The notes: generated by a model from the sequence alone, not told the origin. 64,000 bases of DNA from Allium sativum (GCA_030737875.1 CM060926.1:169283079-169347078), one strand, 5' to 3'. Positions 1 to 11,890 are shown, counted from the stretch's first letter. Program-made: numbers and translations.

Positions 1-266
1 CCCTTCAGTCGACACCACTCTAGCACCAGGATCCGCCAACACGCTACTACCCACCAGCGCACCCAGAACTCCAGCAACCAGCGACGACCACCATCGTCCA
101 GCCCCCCTTCAGTCGAAGGCAGCAAACCGTCTACAGCAAACTCTCCACCCTTTCTGGCTCCGTCGATCTGAAACCTAAAATTGTGTGAGTTTTTTTCCTT
201 TTCTTTCTGATTTTATTTGTAGGATAAATATAAGGTTTTTATTAGCATAAAAATACGATTGTTAGA

Positions 267-1015
267 ACTCGTGGATTTTTGCTGAACTTCTGATAAAAAG
301 TTGCGGACAAATATGCATCTATTCTTAATATATGCATATATGTATGCAATTTTTTATCAAACAAACAGAAAAACATATTTTTTTACAAATATATTCATAT
401 TTCTATGCATATATCTGGAATACTTGCATATAAATATTCATAAATTATTGTTATTTTGCTAAATTGTACGCATGTATTTATATTATTTTGAAGCAGTTTT
501 TGTAATTTAGGTTACTGCACATTAAGCTTATTAATGTTGATTTTCTTTGTTTTAATAACAATGTTCCGACGGATATTGGTGTAGTGGTGTTGTTGAAGCT
601 TGGTCGTCCATCTTTTTCCAAATGATTGAAATCTGCAGTTGTTACTCGTGGATTTTTGCTGAACTTCTGATAAAATTTGCGGACATATATGCATCTATTC
701 TTAATATATGCATATATGCAAGTTTTTATCAAACAAACATAAAAACATATTTTTTTACAAATATATTCATATTTCTATGCATATATCTGGAATACTTGCA
801 TATAAATGTTCAGAAATTATTGTTATTTTGCTGAATTGTACGCATGTATTTATATTATTTTGAAGCAGTTTTTTTAATTTAGGTTACTGCACATTAAGCT
901 TATTAATGTTGATTTTCTTTTTTTGATAACAGTGTTCCGGCGGCTATTGGTGTAGTGGTGTTGTTAAAGCTTGGTCGTCCATCTTTTTCCGAATGATTGA
1001 AATCTGCAGTTGTTT
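267..1015. repeat. Two-copy tandem duplication, period about 377 bp
   Basis: Copy 1 runs 267-643 and copy 2 runs 644-1015. Both start actcgtggatttttgctg and end at the same gcagttgtt. Differences are scattered substitutions and small indels, so this is an old local duplication inside the putative DNA transposon. It is very AT-rich, with many tatgcatata words. Confidence 0.85.
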
Positions 1016-1310
1016 CTACAGAGACTACTAGATGTGGTTTGCGCGATAAGCTGGGTCTTAACAAAATTATTTGTTCTTGAAAAGACCATCATCTCTGCTT
1101 TGTAAATGTTCTGAAATTTTTGATGTAGTACATGTAAATGTGGTCTGTACTTATTTTTTGATGTAATACATGTAAATGTTATGAAAATTTTCATGTAAGT
1201 ATGCACATATTTCTGTTATTTGCATATATATATATATGCATCTTATTATAATTATATGTATTTACTTTTTTTTCATTTCTTTTGTTTCAGCAATTATGCA
1301 GTACAGTTCT

Positions 1311-1622
1311 GTATATGTATGAAATTATTTCACTTAGTTGCATAAATGTATGCAATTTTATGTAATATTTGTATCTAATTGTCTAGTTTTTCATAAAAAT
1401 CAAAAATCTTAATAAAAAATTGTAGTCCCTACATTCAAGTAATTATTTATTTCTGTATAATATTAATATATGCACGTCTACTACATTGTTGCGTAAAACT
1501 AATAATTTATTTTCTACACAATATTAATATATGTATGCAATTATTCCACTTAGCTGCATAAATGTATGCAATTTTACGTAATATTTGTATCTAATTCTCT
1601 AGTTTTTCGTAAAAATAAAAAA
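1311..1622. repeat. Direct repeat, two units of about 95 bp spaced 216 bp
   Basis: The stretch at about 1311-1408 recurs at about 1527-1622 with few changes. Both copies contain gcataaatgtatgcaattt and then a run ending tctagtttttc. It lies in the sub-terminal part of the putative DNA transposon. No coding capacity is seen. Confidence 0.7.
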
Positions 1623-1662
1623 ATGTAATAAAAAAATCGCTGTTGGATAGTTTTTTAGGTGT

Positions 1663-1783
1663 GTAAGGGTAGATCTGGAATTTTTTTAGTGGAAATTCAA
1701 AAATAGGGATGTATTCTATATTATTTTTATCACCGGGTTTTTTTATATTTTGAAACTTAATAGGGACCTGTAAAAAAGCACCC
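1663..1783. repeat. Candidate terminal inverted repeat of the DNA transposon
   Basis: This sub-terminal, T-rich 120-bp segment ends in cctgtaaaaaagcaccc, the outward reverse complement of a gggtgctttttta start. Long terminal repeats of this style are typical of Mutator-like elements. The partner repeat is off the window. Confidence 0.4.
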
Positions 1784-2154
1784 TTAAAAAAATATAAATT
1801 CTACAGCGACTTTTCTAAATTTCATATTGGACATAACTTTCAATTCCTGTTATGAAATCTGGATCTTTCACATTCTTGGAAACATATTTTCAAACTGATT
1901 CAAATATTTTTGGTTTTACTAAAATCCGATTTATTTTGAATCATATACATACGATTGAAATTTGAAATCAAATTTTCAAACTACCGCGCCATTTCAGGCT
2001 CATTTTATAATTAAAAAAATTTATTCGTTCTAACTTCGATCTAAATAAATTTTTCATCATTATTATTTAAAATAAATTATTTAAAATATTTAAAATCCAT
2101 TAAAATTGCTAAAATAAAATTTTTAAATTGGTTCCAATTTTCCGGGTTGTTACA
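1784..2154 (-). repeat. F 3' LTR, terminal 371 bp
   Basis: This is the only surviving part of the left LTR. It aligns with 60840-61211 at the other end of F, including the shared words ttggacataactttcaatt and ctaccgcgccatttca. Both end in gggttgttaca. The remainder is displaced by the DNA transposon on the left. Confidence 0.85.
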
Positions 2155-2907
2155 TTCTGCCTTACTTAAAATCTTTTCATCCTTAAAAAGGAACGGTGCT
2201 GAGAGTTGTTTTAATAATCAACTCAACTTTCAATTCTAATCAACTTTCAATTCAGTTAAATATTAAACTCAATTTAGCTAAATTTATAATTCTTTCTTAT
2301 ATTGGTTAAATTAATTATCCTTCCAATATTTTAATTAGTTATACTAATTAGCAAACATCACAACCAGCAATCAATTAGGTGATTAACTTTTTAAATATAT
2401 ATATAACTTTTATATATAGTCAATAATCATATTTTTAGTGCAAATCACAGCAATAAATCCTAGCTAGTTTTGGTACTCACACCAGTCGATTGGAAATATA
2501 TAGATATCCCACTTTTGAGACTCGGACATAAACTCTAATGATGAGTACTCAGTCATCAGAATCATCTCCGGGAGACTAGAGTGTGATTCTACATCAATCC
2601 AGTATATTTAAAACTTCGAATATCCGTTAGTTACGTGTATATTCAAAAAATTTATATACTCGATTGTCCAAATTAAAATAAAACAATACACTCAAATACA
2701 TCTTTTAAGATAAAATTTTCAAAGCTAAATTTGTTTTCATTTTTATTTTTAAAAAAACACTCGTTACACTCATTCTAGGATACTACAGATCTCATCTCTA
2801 ACGGTTATTCTCATTGGATATTACTAATCCAATCTTTGATGAATTCTTTCATTCGGTTCTAATGTGTTTTGTTCTCGAGCTCAGTAAACCAAAGCTCTGA
2901 TACCAAA
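2155..2907 (-). other. F internal domain, 753 bp, non-coding
   Basis: The interior begins, on the element's strand, with a primer site beside 2908 and ends with a decayed polypurine tract (complement of 2155-2167) and a weakened pre-tract hairpin (ctttt 2173-2177 with aaaag 2186-2190). Segments at 2470-2620 and 2750-2880 match the interior of E, for example ttctaggatactac. There is no reading frame of note. Such a short interior inside 7-kb LTRs cannot supply replication proteins. Confidence 0.8.
2894..2905 (-). other. F primer binding site (initiator tRNA-Met)
   Basis: The plus strand reads gctctgatacca, the complement of tggtatcagagc, which pairs with the 3' end of plant initiator tRNA-Met. 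It sits 2 bases from the LTR edge at 2908, the usual spacing, and fixes the minus-strand orientation. Confidence 0.9.
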
Positions 2908-3868
2908 TGAAATGACCCTAAACTTCCCCGTAAAGGAAAGTACGGATTGGATTTAGAACAAGGCAAATAAGAACACAAACAGAAGAACATTTCATTTCTT
3001 ATTACAATAATTACATCAGCGTACAAGAATATAACAGAGTACGAATAAATATTACATATTGGAAATATAATATCAGAGATTTAAATACATTTTAAATAGT
3101 AGCGGAAAAATAATACAAAATACAACTGAAAGAAATACACGGATACAGAGCTTTCCGAATATTGTTTCAGCTGTAAACCAGGATCCTCTGAATATAATAT
3201 CTACAAAACCAAAACTACTAGCTACCCGTGTGGAAAATATGGGCACCCTGAGTTTAGGTTAAAATGATAAACTCCAGGTCAGTCATGGGACTGGTGTGAG
3301 AACTAAAACATTTATTAATCTTTATTTTAAAGTTAGGTAAATCACGGGACCACGCCGTATAACACGGAACGGGTTTATTCCACATGATCTTAGTTTTAAA
3401 TAAAACAGCGCAATGCTTTTGAAAAAATGAAGCTATTATAAGACTCAAGTCCCTTCACATAATGCAACGCAAGCCGGAGGATAGCGTTTTCCATTATAAT
3501 AGCCAAACATGCTTGATACGTATAAAAAAAATATTTTGATATTATTATAAGTGCATAGTGTTAAAAACAACTTCAAATATAAATGTATCAATCATAGACG
3601 GCATGGGAACCATATATCATGTTGCCATACTAGTTCTACGATCAAGACTGCATGATGTCGTATTGGAAGTTGGATTTCCATCTATGAACTAAGGAAAGGG
3701 ATCGTCCTTACCAAATTCGAGACATTCTAACCCGTTCCTTAGGACTTATCCTCAACTGCATCAAGGAGCGCCAGGGCCGGTCATCAATTGATGATTGGCA
3801 ATACCATAAACTATTTATTAGCCTGCCCCATGGGGCATAAAATAATCTGGTCAGTAATGTGGACCAGA
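2908..3868 (-). repeat. F 5' LTR, segment 1
   Basis: LTR edge tgaaatgaccctaaacttcc next to the primer site, up to the E insertion. Bases 3864-3868 (ccaga) are the left copy of E's target duplication. This stretch aligns with the start of the E LTR: gactggtgtgagaactaaaa and ccacgccgtat recur in both. No gene is present. Confidence 0.88.
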
Positions 3869-6693
3869 TGACACGACCCGAAATTCCCCGTGAAGGAAAG
3901 CACGGATGGCGTTGAGGACAAGACAAAATAGAACGCAGACGGAAGAACATTTCATTGTATATTACAACAATTCCATCAGATACAAGAATATACAGAGTAT
4001 AAATGAATATACATTCGACAAATATCAGAGATTACAATAAATTACATAGGAGCCGAAAAAAATACAAAACACAACTGAAAGAGATACACGGATACAGAGC
4101 TTTTCGGATATCATTCCAGCGGTAAACCAGGTTCCTGTGAATACAAATCTGCAAAACCAAAACTACTAGCTGCCCGTGTGGAAAATAAGGGCACCCAGAG
4201 TTTAGGTTAAAACAATAAACTCCAGGTCAGTCATGTGACTGGTGTGAGAACTAAAACAGTTATTTAAAACCTTACTTTAAAAGAGAGTAATTCAAGGGAC
4301 CACGCCGTATTACACGGAACGGGTTTCCTCCCAAGAACACTAGTGCATATATCAAAACAGCGCAATAGTTTTTGGAAAAATGAAGCTATTATAAGACCCA
4401 GGTCCCATCACACAATGCAACGCAAGCCGGAGGATAGGGTTTTCCCTTATAATAGCCAAACATGCTTGGTACGTTAAAATAAATCATTTGATACTATTAT
4501 ATGTGTATAGTGTCAAAACAATTTCAATCATAAATATCAATCATAGACGGCATGGGTACCATATATCATGTCGCCATACTAGGCTCTACAAATAAAACTG
4601 CAAGTCATGTATTGGAAATTGGATTTCCGTCATGAGTCGAGGCAAGAGGCAAGCCCCTCACCAATTCGAGACACTCTAGCAAATGTCTCAGGACCCCACT
4701 ATGATCCTTTGGAACCTACAAGGCCGGTACTCTCTTACTTTTGAGGATTAATTATTCCTGAACACATGTTTCCCGGTCCTATAAGACCTATATCTGAGGA
4801 GCCTCATATTCCAACAACCACACTGGTGAAAAGTAAATAAATGTCAGGGATAGTAGGTCACTGACACCATCATAGCTAGAAAGAAACGTTGTGCACTCCT
4901 TGGGTCCTTCTCCCGTTTTTGACTCATACCGGGGTGTGAGGCTCGCGAATTCACGCTATACACAAAGCTACGCCACACAGGCCGTGCTTTGATCATCAAC
5001 CACAAGACTTTGCTTTTCAACAGAAGCCTTCATCAATTGCCACTTACGCGTGCCACACTGGAAATTCACTCCATGTGACTGATGTCCATCGATATACAAC
5101 CTCTGAGCTCGTATGTCTCAGAGAACGGCGTTAAGCAAGAGAATAAATTCTCCGCCGCCAAACAGATGTATATTTAATAGAGATCAATCAACATAGAATA
5201 AAATCCAATGTCAGACACACAATCCATTTACAAGTTCGTTCTGGGTATGAACGAAACCGGAGGCACTTTCCTCGCATATCCGTCGGTCTCCAAGTACGTC
5301 TAGACGATCACCAACTGTTTCCCTCATCTTGGGTGTACAGCCCAATCGAGATCATCAGTAATCACCCAAACGATGTGAAGACTTCCGGTCTTCAACCATC
5401 GTTTTCATCTTCGACATCTCGTCGAATCGGTTATTCAGAATGGGTATAAACCCAACCTTTCTGAATAACCCATGTATATGATAAACAAATGTTACAGAAA
5501 CACAACAAACGCCTCATTCCAATTCAGAATATTCTTTTATTCACAAAATCACATTCTTAGGGAATAGGTTCCCATTAATTTTATCAAAGATAAATTCTTC
5601 TAAATTTATTCTTTAATCTTCCTTTGGATATCATTTCAAACCATATTATGGTTTGCCAAACTAGTCGGGATTAGCGAACCACACCGAAGTAATTATTTAT
5701 TTTATTTCCCAATCCCAACCTATACATCCCATGGAGCAAAACTGGTAATACTCCATGTCTAACACCACGGTGTTATCGGTAAAATTAATTACCATTTCAC
5801 GTTCAAATCTAATTAAAGATTTAACTATCGCTTTGGAGCAAAACTGGTGATCTCCATTCTCGATCACCTTTCAGATTTGATAATTTAAATTATCAATTCA
5901 CATTTCAATCTAATTAAAGATTAATTAAAACTCCACTTAGTTTTAATCTTTTCAAAAATCAATTTCTTGTCTTTAACTGGGTTAAAGAATCAATGTCATC
6001 TAAAACACGATTCACGATAAACCCAAATCACATTTGATATTAAATACAAGGCTCTGAATAGAAAATATACCGGCTTATATTCAATATCAAATTCTGAAAC
6101 CAACAAATATCGTATTGGAAATAACGATATAAATATATCTTTCAAATTCCCATAACAATATCTGTATAATCACGGAATCCAACATCGAAATATTCCAAAG
6201 ACAATTTCGATTCAAATCCACTTCCACTTTGTATATATTGGAAATTCTGGTTATTTTCAAAACCAATTCAAATTCAATTTATTTATTTCAAAAAAAAATG
6301 ATTTTAATTCTAGTTCAAAACTAGTTCATTTCGATAAAAAACTATTTTTATCTTTTCAAATGTGGGATTTTTCCTCCCAGTTCTATCTAATTCATATATT
6401 ATGATTTTACACAAATTATTAATATTTTTAATAATTTTATCAAGGCCCGTATAGTCGATTTCCATCAACAGCCATCGAACTGCACTTACAGCGACCTTTT
6501 CCAAATTTGATTTGGACATAATTCCAAATCCAACCGTTAGATTTCAAATTTCTAATATTCATTGGAAAGCTCTTTTCGATACGAACCCAAAGGTTCCGGT
6601 TTTAGGAGAATCCGACGGTCGGATCTCCCGCATCGTCAATTCGAAGTCAATGGTCGAAATTCACGAACTACCGCGGTGAGTTCTATTTAGGCC

Positions 6694-6750
<57 letters not shown>
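6694..6750. repeat. TA dinucleotide microsatellite in E 3' LTR
   Basis: About 28 TA units. The equivalent sites in the other E LTR (32651-32690) and F (38529-38580) are also TA-rich but differ in length, so it is a hypervariable site. Confidence 0.95.
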
Positions 6751-6752
<2 letters not shown>

Positions 6753-8089
6753 CATCGATTTCCTTTTTAAAACGTATTTTATAAATCGTTTTAAATTCGT
6801 TTTCAAAACCATTTCAACTCTATATTCAATTTCAAATCAAAATTGAATATTTCATATCATTACTATATAAATTATAATATTTTCAAAACGTTATATTTTG
6901 AAATCACTACCTTTTCTATATTCATTATAAAAAAGAATAAAATCGATATAAATATCGTTCACGTCAAAACAGCGCAACTCTAATCAACACGGCTTTATAT
7001 ATATTTCAATAAATTCGTTATTCTATTCAAAAAATTAATATTTATTCTATTCAACACATGAATCTATATTTCTTCAACACACGACTAATCTCAACACATG
7101 AGTACTGTCAACACACGACTATTTTTGTTATGTAATACATTTTATAAAATTATGGTATCTATCGTTTGATTTTTAATTAGACTCCAACCGTAAAGTAGGT
7201 TCTAATCTTAAATATGATAAAGATGTAAATTTTATTGTTAAAATATTTTACTCAACACATAAATAGTTTCAACACATGAACATCGTCAATACATGACTAT
7301 TTTTATATTCATCACATGAATTTTCTTTTATAATATCTATTATTTTCCCGATTGGAATGAGGCCCAATCAATTACCATATAATGTTAATTATATGGATTC
7401 CACCCAACACATGTATATAATAGCAACATTGAACAATCAACCATCATCCAAAGTGCACCACACAACTGCATAAGCATCAAATATAAATAATTAACGCTTA
7501 CACAGCCTGTTGACCAATCAATCGACATACAATTAAATATTTGGGATTAGTGTACGCCAAATTTCATCCCAACACCATGTGGGGTTTCAAATCAACAAAC
7601 ATAGATTTATTTTTTATTTGTGCAGTTGGGCGATGTGTAAAATTTATCGTCCCAGTCAATATCCTTCAAATCAGTGTATATAAACAAATCGGCCAATTTG
7701 TTTATAAATATTTATTTATTCACATTCACGTTAAAAATTATATTTTTAACGATAATTAATTTATTTCAATCATCTACAATTTATTATCGATTTTACATCA
7801 ACATCACAAACAAATTTTCACAACACATCAATCAAGCATACAAGCCGTCCATGGTCTGTGGACGACGGGTGTCGGGTGCTACTAAGCACTGTCTGCATCC
7901 TAGTATATATATATAACTAGAAAAAGAAATTTAAAGTGAGAAGTTCTCACCAAAGCTATCCCAACTCCACGACACTTCAAATGTAGGAAATCATCACTGT
8001 TCTCGCCTTTTGTCACTTCCGTTGCCCATAGCCACTACATATATAAAATCACATTTTTATATTGTTACTATATATATAAAAATTCTATT

Positions 8090-8475
8090 TTTTTAATCAC
8101 TCCATATGGATAAAATTCTATTTTTCCACCGCTAATATATAGATAAAAATCATATTTTTACACCGCTATTATATAGATAAAATTTTTACACCGCTACTAT
8201 ATAGATAAAAATTCTGTTTTTACACCGCTACTATATAGATAAAAATTCTGTTTTTACACCGCTACTATATAGATAAAAATCATATTTTTACACCGCTACT
8301 ATATATATATATATATATAAATTCTATTTTTACACTGCAACTATATAGATAAAAATTCTATTTTTACACCGCTACTATATAGATAAAAATCATATTTTTA
8401 CACCGCTACTATATAGATAAAAATTCTATTTTTACACCGCTACTATATAGATAAAAATTCTATTTTTACAACGGT
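8090..8475. repeat. Tandem array of about 34-bp units in E 3' LTR
   Basis: Roughly ten units built around accgctactatatagata followed by aaaattctatttttac. The other E LTR has a shorter version at 34070-34325. There is no spacer diversity and no associated genes, so it is a minisatellite and not a CRISPR array. Confidence 0.9.
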
Positions 8476-9125
8476 GTTCATATAATAAAGATTATATTTT
8501 TATCACGCTATTCTCTACATAAAGATTTCGCCTTTTCAAATATAAAGATTTCGCCTTTTCAAATATAAAATTTTAATCTTTATACTTTAAAGATATAGTT
8601 TTTCTATCGGTAAAAATCAATTCTTCTTGTTAAGAAAATCATATCGTTTCTATCACTAAAAATCATAACTTTTCATCTTAAAAATCCTACCTTTTCACCA
8701 TTAAAAATCGAATCTTTTTAATGTTAAAAATCATATTCTTACATACTATTTCTCGTATAATAAAAATCAGATTTTTATTTCGCTATATTTATAAAGATGA
8801 TATTTTTACTATCTTACCCATATAAAAAATATATATTTATACTTCTACAATATAAAAGATTATATTTTTATACTTCACATATGCTAAAAATCATATTTTT
8901 ATTGTTTTTATAACATAAAAATTATATCTTTAACCTTTCTATATAATAAAAATTATATTTTTAACTTCTCTATATTATAAAAATTATATTCTTATCCCTC
9001 AACATAATTAAAAATTGTATTTTTATCCCTCTCAATATCATACTATATATAAAACTGATATATTTCTAATTTTAAAACTCATTTACATTATATAAAGAGA
9101 GAAAATAATAAATAACACAAAATAA

Positions 9126-9460
9126 AGCTTGCAACGTTTGAAGGGGGGGTTTCGCGGTTGGCCAGGTGGTGGCGTGGCTAGGGCTTGCAGTGGGTTTCGA
9201 CGAGGGTGCGTGGGCTTCGGGCGACGGTTCAGGCAGGAGGGGGTTTAAGGGGGTGCGGTGGCCTTGGGGGGGGGGGAGGCTCAATAGAAGATGAGGAAGA
9301 ACGGGGATAGGGGAATGAGGAGGAGGAGTTCGACGTGGGGTTTGGGGGTTCGCGTGGAGGAGGGGAGCAAAAAGGGGGGCGACGTGATCGGCGTCGCCTT
9401 GGGCGGTGGCAGCGGTGATGGAGGAGGCCGCTCTGCCCCTCCGTCCTCTTCTTCTTCTTC
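9126..9460 (-). other. G-rich island in E 3' LTR with proline-rich short frames
   Basis: A 330-bp island of very high GC sits in an otherwise AT-rich LTR, and is present again at 34978-35310 in the other LTR. On the element's strand it is C-rich and opens two short frames (9072-9284 and 9281-9493) rich in proline. The second starts with a poly-glutamate run. These frames are not intact in the other copy, so I do not call genes. Position and composition would suit a promoter or 5' leader, or a captured gene fragment. Confidence 0.5.
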
Positions 9461-9680
9461 TTCTTTAATTCTTTGAATGATTTGAAAAGTCAAAGGGGGG
9501 TCAGAGTATAAGGAGAGTGAGAGGTTTTTATTTTATTTTATTTAATTATTTATTTTCAAAAAGGTACTTTTTATTTCGACCTCGAAACAAGACCCACCGC
9601 CTGTCGTCCAAAACTAATTACCCCAATTCCGAACACAATGGGATATGTATCGTAAGCTGATTCGATCGTTTCGATCAGTT

Positions 9681-10230
9681 TTCGTCAAAGTCAACATATA
9701 ACTCTATATATTGAATTTGAACGCGCATTTCAATTACTGGGGTCACATACTAACTCGAAAAATTCCAGAAAAATATTTTCTAGCTTTGTATTGACGATAC
9801 GGTCCTAACAAAATTAATTTCGTCGAATTCTGAGACCGTTCGAAAAATGGCCATTTTCCAGTCGATTAAAATCAACTAAAACTGTCAAAACACGTTTTCC
9901 TCTGCCACGCTCACATATTGAATCAAAAAATTATGAAATTTGAAACTTAGCAATAATTAGACACCACGGATCCAACAAAAGTGGTTTCGTCGAAATCCGA
10001 CGTCGTTTGCAAAATTTCCATTTTTAAGGGCTTGAATTCCATAGCGACTATTCTGAATTTTCAACTGGACATATCTTTTGATTCCCGCAATGAAATTTCA
10101 ATTTGTCGGATTCGTTGGAAAGATGTTCTCAATTAGATTCAAATATTTTTGGTTTCGTTAAAATCCGGTTTATTTTGCACCCGGTACGTTCAATTGAAAT
10201 TTGAAATCGAATTATCGAACTACCGCGCCA
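9681..10230 (-). repeat. Periodic diverged repeats, about 167 bp apart, in E 3' LTR
   Basis: A core resembling ggtttcgtcgaaatccga recurs at about 9681, 9819, 9986 and 10154, giving intervals of 138, 167 and 168 bp. Flanking words such as aaaaattccagaaaaatatt and acaaaagtgg are also shared between units. The F LTR has the same array at 60451, 60610, 60777 and 60970. Confidence 0.75.
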
Positions 10231-10425
10231 TTTTCAATTCCTTTTGTAATTATATATAAATATTTATATTCTATCGACGATGAATATAAATATATACGTT
10301 CTATTTATATTCAAAATAAATTTCTTGTTGACATTATTTAAAATAATTCATTTTAAATGTTCAAAATTCATTAAAATTGCCAAAATAAAATTTTTAAACT
10401 GGCTCGCATTTTCCGGGTTGTTACA

Positions 10426-10460
10426 ATCTCCCCCACTTAAAACTTTTCGTCCCCGAAAAG
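10426..10460 (-). other. E polypurine tract and pre-tract hairpin
   Basis: On the element's strand the tract reads aagtgggggagat, directly beside the LTR edge. It is preceded by cttttcg-ggga-cgaaaag, a perfect 7-bp stem with a 4-base loop. The stem differs from that in A, B and C but still pairs, as expected for a selected hairpin. Confidence 0.88.
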
Positions 10461-11433
10461 GAACGAAGCCAAAAGTTGTTTAACTAATCAACTCAACTTC
10501 CATTATTTTCGTTACGGCTTAAGTTCTTTAACTTTTCAGTTTCTAAGAACCTTTCAAATTTCTCAAAAATTTGGCTAACACCCAAAATTTTCGAAAATTT
10601 TCGCCATAACCTCCCCTGCACCGGGAGCACCGGGAAATTCCCGAAATTGCCATACAGGCCCTCTGATCTCAAAAAGAAAAAGAAAAATCCAATCGGCTCA
10701 TAAAATCATCATCACCCAAACAAAATAGTAAATTATGGTAAACATGTACCTATTTGTCGGGCAAACAAATTTTATTCTTCTGCTCTAGCATCCTTGCTAT
10801 GACATGTTCAATGTAAACACATGTATACGCAAGCAAATGCGACCAATTTCAAAAAATTCAATATTCGGTTCAATTAGGCGTAGTGGTTCAAAATTATCAA
10901 ACAAACAACACAAACATCAATCAATTAGTGAATTAACGTTTCAAATTCATAATTTTGATATATTTACAGAAATTCATGTTTTTGATGCCAGATCACAACA
11001 TTAAACCTAATCTAGTTTTGGTTCTCACACCAGTCTAATGGAAATATATAGAAATCACACCTTCGAAACTCGAATATGAATACTGATGATGATGCACCAT
11101 CATCAGAATCATCCCCGGGTGTCTAGAATGTGATTCTATATCTATCCAGTATATTAAAACTTGGAATATACGTTCATGACGCGTATATGCAAAATCTTTA
11201 TATATTGGATTGTCCAAATTCAAAATAAATAAATATTCGAATACGTTTAAAACAATTTAAATTTTCAAAACAAAGTTCGTTTTCATTTGAAAAATATACT
11301 CTTCACACTCGTTCTAGGATACTACTGATCCTATCTCTAACGAGTCATTCTAATTGGATATTACAAATCCAATATCTGATGAATTCTTTCATATGGTTCT
11401 AATATGTCTTGTTCTCGAGCTCTGTAAACCAAA

Positions 11434-11445
11434 GCTCTGATACCA
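11434..11445 (-). other. E primer binding site (initiator tRNA-Met)
   Basis: The plus strand reads gctctgatacca, complement of tggtatcagagc. The LTR edge tgacacgaccc follows three bases later at 11449. Same primer class as A, B, C and F. Confidence 0.92.
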
Positions 11446-11448
11446 AAC

Positions 11449-11816
11449 TGACACGACCCGAACTTCCCCATGAAGGAAAGCACGGATGGTGTTGATGACA
11501 TGACAAAATAGAACGCAGACGGAAGAACATTTCATTGTATATTACAACAATTCCATTAGATACAAGAATATACAGAGTATAAATGAATATACATTCGATA
11601 AATATTAGAGATTACAATAAATCACATAGCAGCGGAAAAAAATACAAAACACAACTGAAAGAGATACACGGATACAGAGCTTTCCGGATATCATTCCAAC
11701 TAAAAACCAGGTTCCTGTGAACACAAATCTGCAAAACCAAAACTACTAGCTGCCCATGTGGAAAATAGGGGCACCCAGAGTTTAGGTTAAAACAATAAAC
11801 TCCAGGTCAGTCATGT
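11449..11816 (-). repeat. E 5' LTR, segment 1
   Basis: The first 368 bp of the right LTR, matching 3869-4240. It breaks at the A insertion; bases 11812-11816 (catgt) are the left copy of A's target duplication. Confidence 0.93.
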
Positions 11817-11890
11817 TGTAACAACCCGTATTTTTAATAACCTGTTATAATGTAAATCAAGGCAGAATTTAATTCTAAAATCTGAATCAA

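Larger units (their letters stand above)
1..1783. mobile_element. Probable Mutator-like DNA transposon, right-hand part
   Basis: This block interrupts the left LTR of element F. Homology between the two F LTRs resumes exactly at 1784 (right-LTR counterpart near 60840). The last 120 bases read like a Mutator-type terminal inverted repeat: read inward from the right, the element begins gggtgcttttttacagg. The following 9 bases, ttaaaaaaa, could be one copy of a 9-bp target duplication. The left end lies outside the window, so neither the second repeat nor a transposase can be checked. No transposase-like reading frame is present. Bases 1-180 are C-rich and unlike the AT-rich remainder, and could be captured host sequence. 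The class call is an inference. Confidence 0.45.
3869..10425 (-). repeat. E 3' LTR, uninterrupted, 6.56 kb
   Basis: This is the reference copy of the giant LTR. From left to right it holds the U5-like edge; homologous blocks also seen in F and G (5680-5780, 6470-6680 and 7341-7390); a TA microsatellite; a tandem array of roughly 34-bp units (8090-8475); an AT-rich stretch of short alternating runs (8480-9060); a G-rich island (9126-9460); and a periodic array with repeat distance about 167 bp (9680-10230). The gggttgttaca edge lies beside the polypurine tract. No protein-coding gene is supported. Small frames in the G-rich island are discussed separately. Confidence 0.92.
10426..11448 (-). 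other. E internal domain, 1.02 kb, non-coding
   Basis: The interior lies between the polypurine tract (complement of 10426-10438) and the primer site (complement of 11434-11445). No credible protein is encoded: the longest frames are about 60 codons and are not shared with F. Blocks near the primer site are conserved with F, including a hairpin at 11310-11342 (taggat paired with atccta, closed by cgtt/aacg). In such elements this region usually carries packaging and dimerisation signals; that role is inferred. Confidence 0.8.

Noticed and set aside
4900..5160. Conserved block with cacgctatacacaaagctacg considered as a host gene exon or RNA gene
   Set aside because: Present at the equivalent place in all E and F LTR copies and in no other context; part of the LTR. 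No tRNA or rRNA fold seen.
8090..8475. Possible CRISPR-like array
   Set aside because: Units are directly tandem with no unique spacers, in a plant LTR with no associated genes; a minisatellite.
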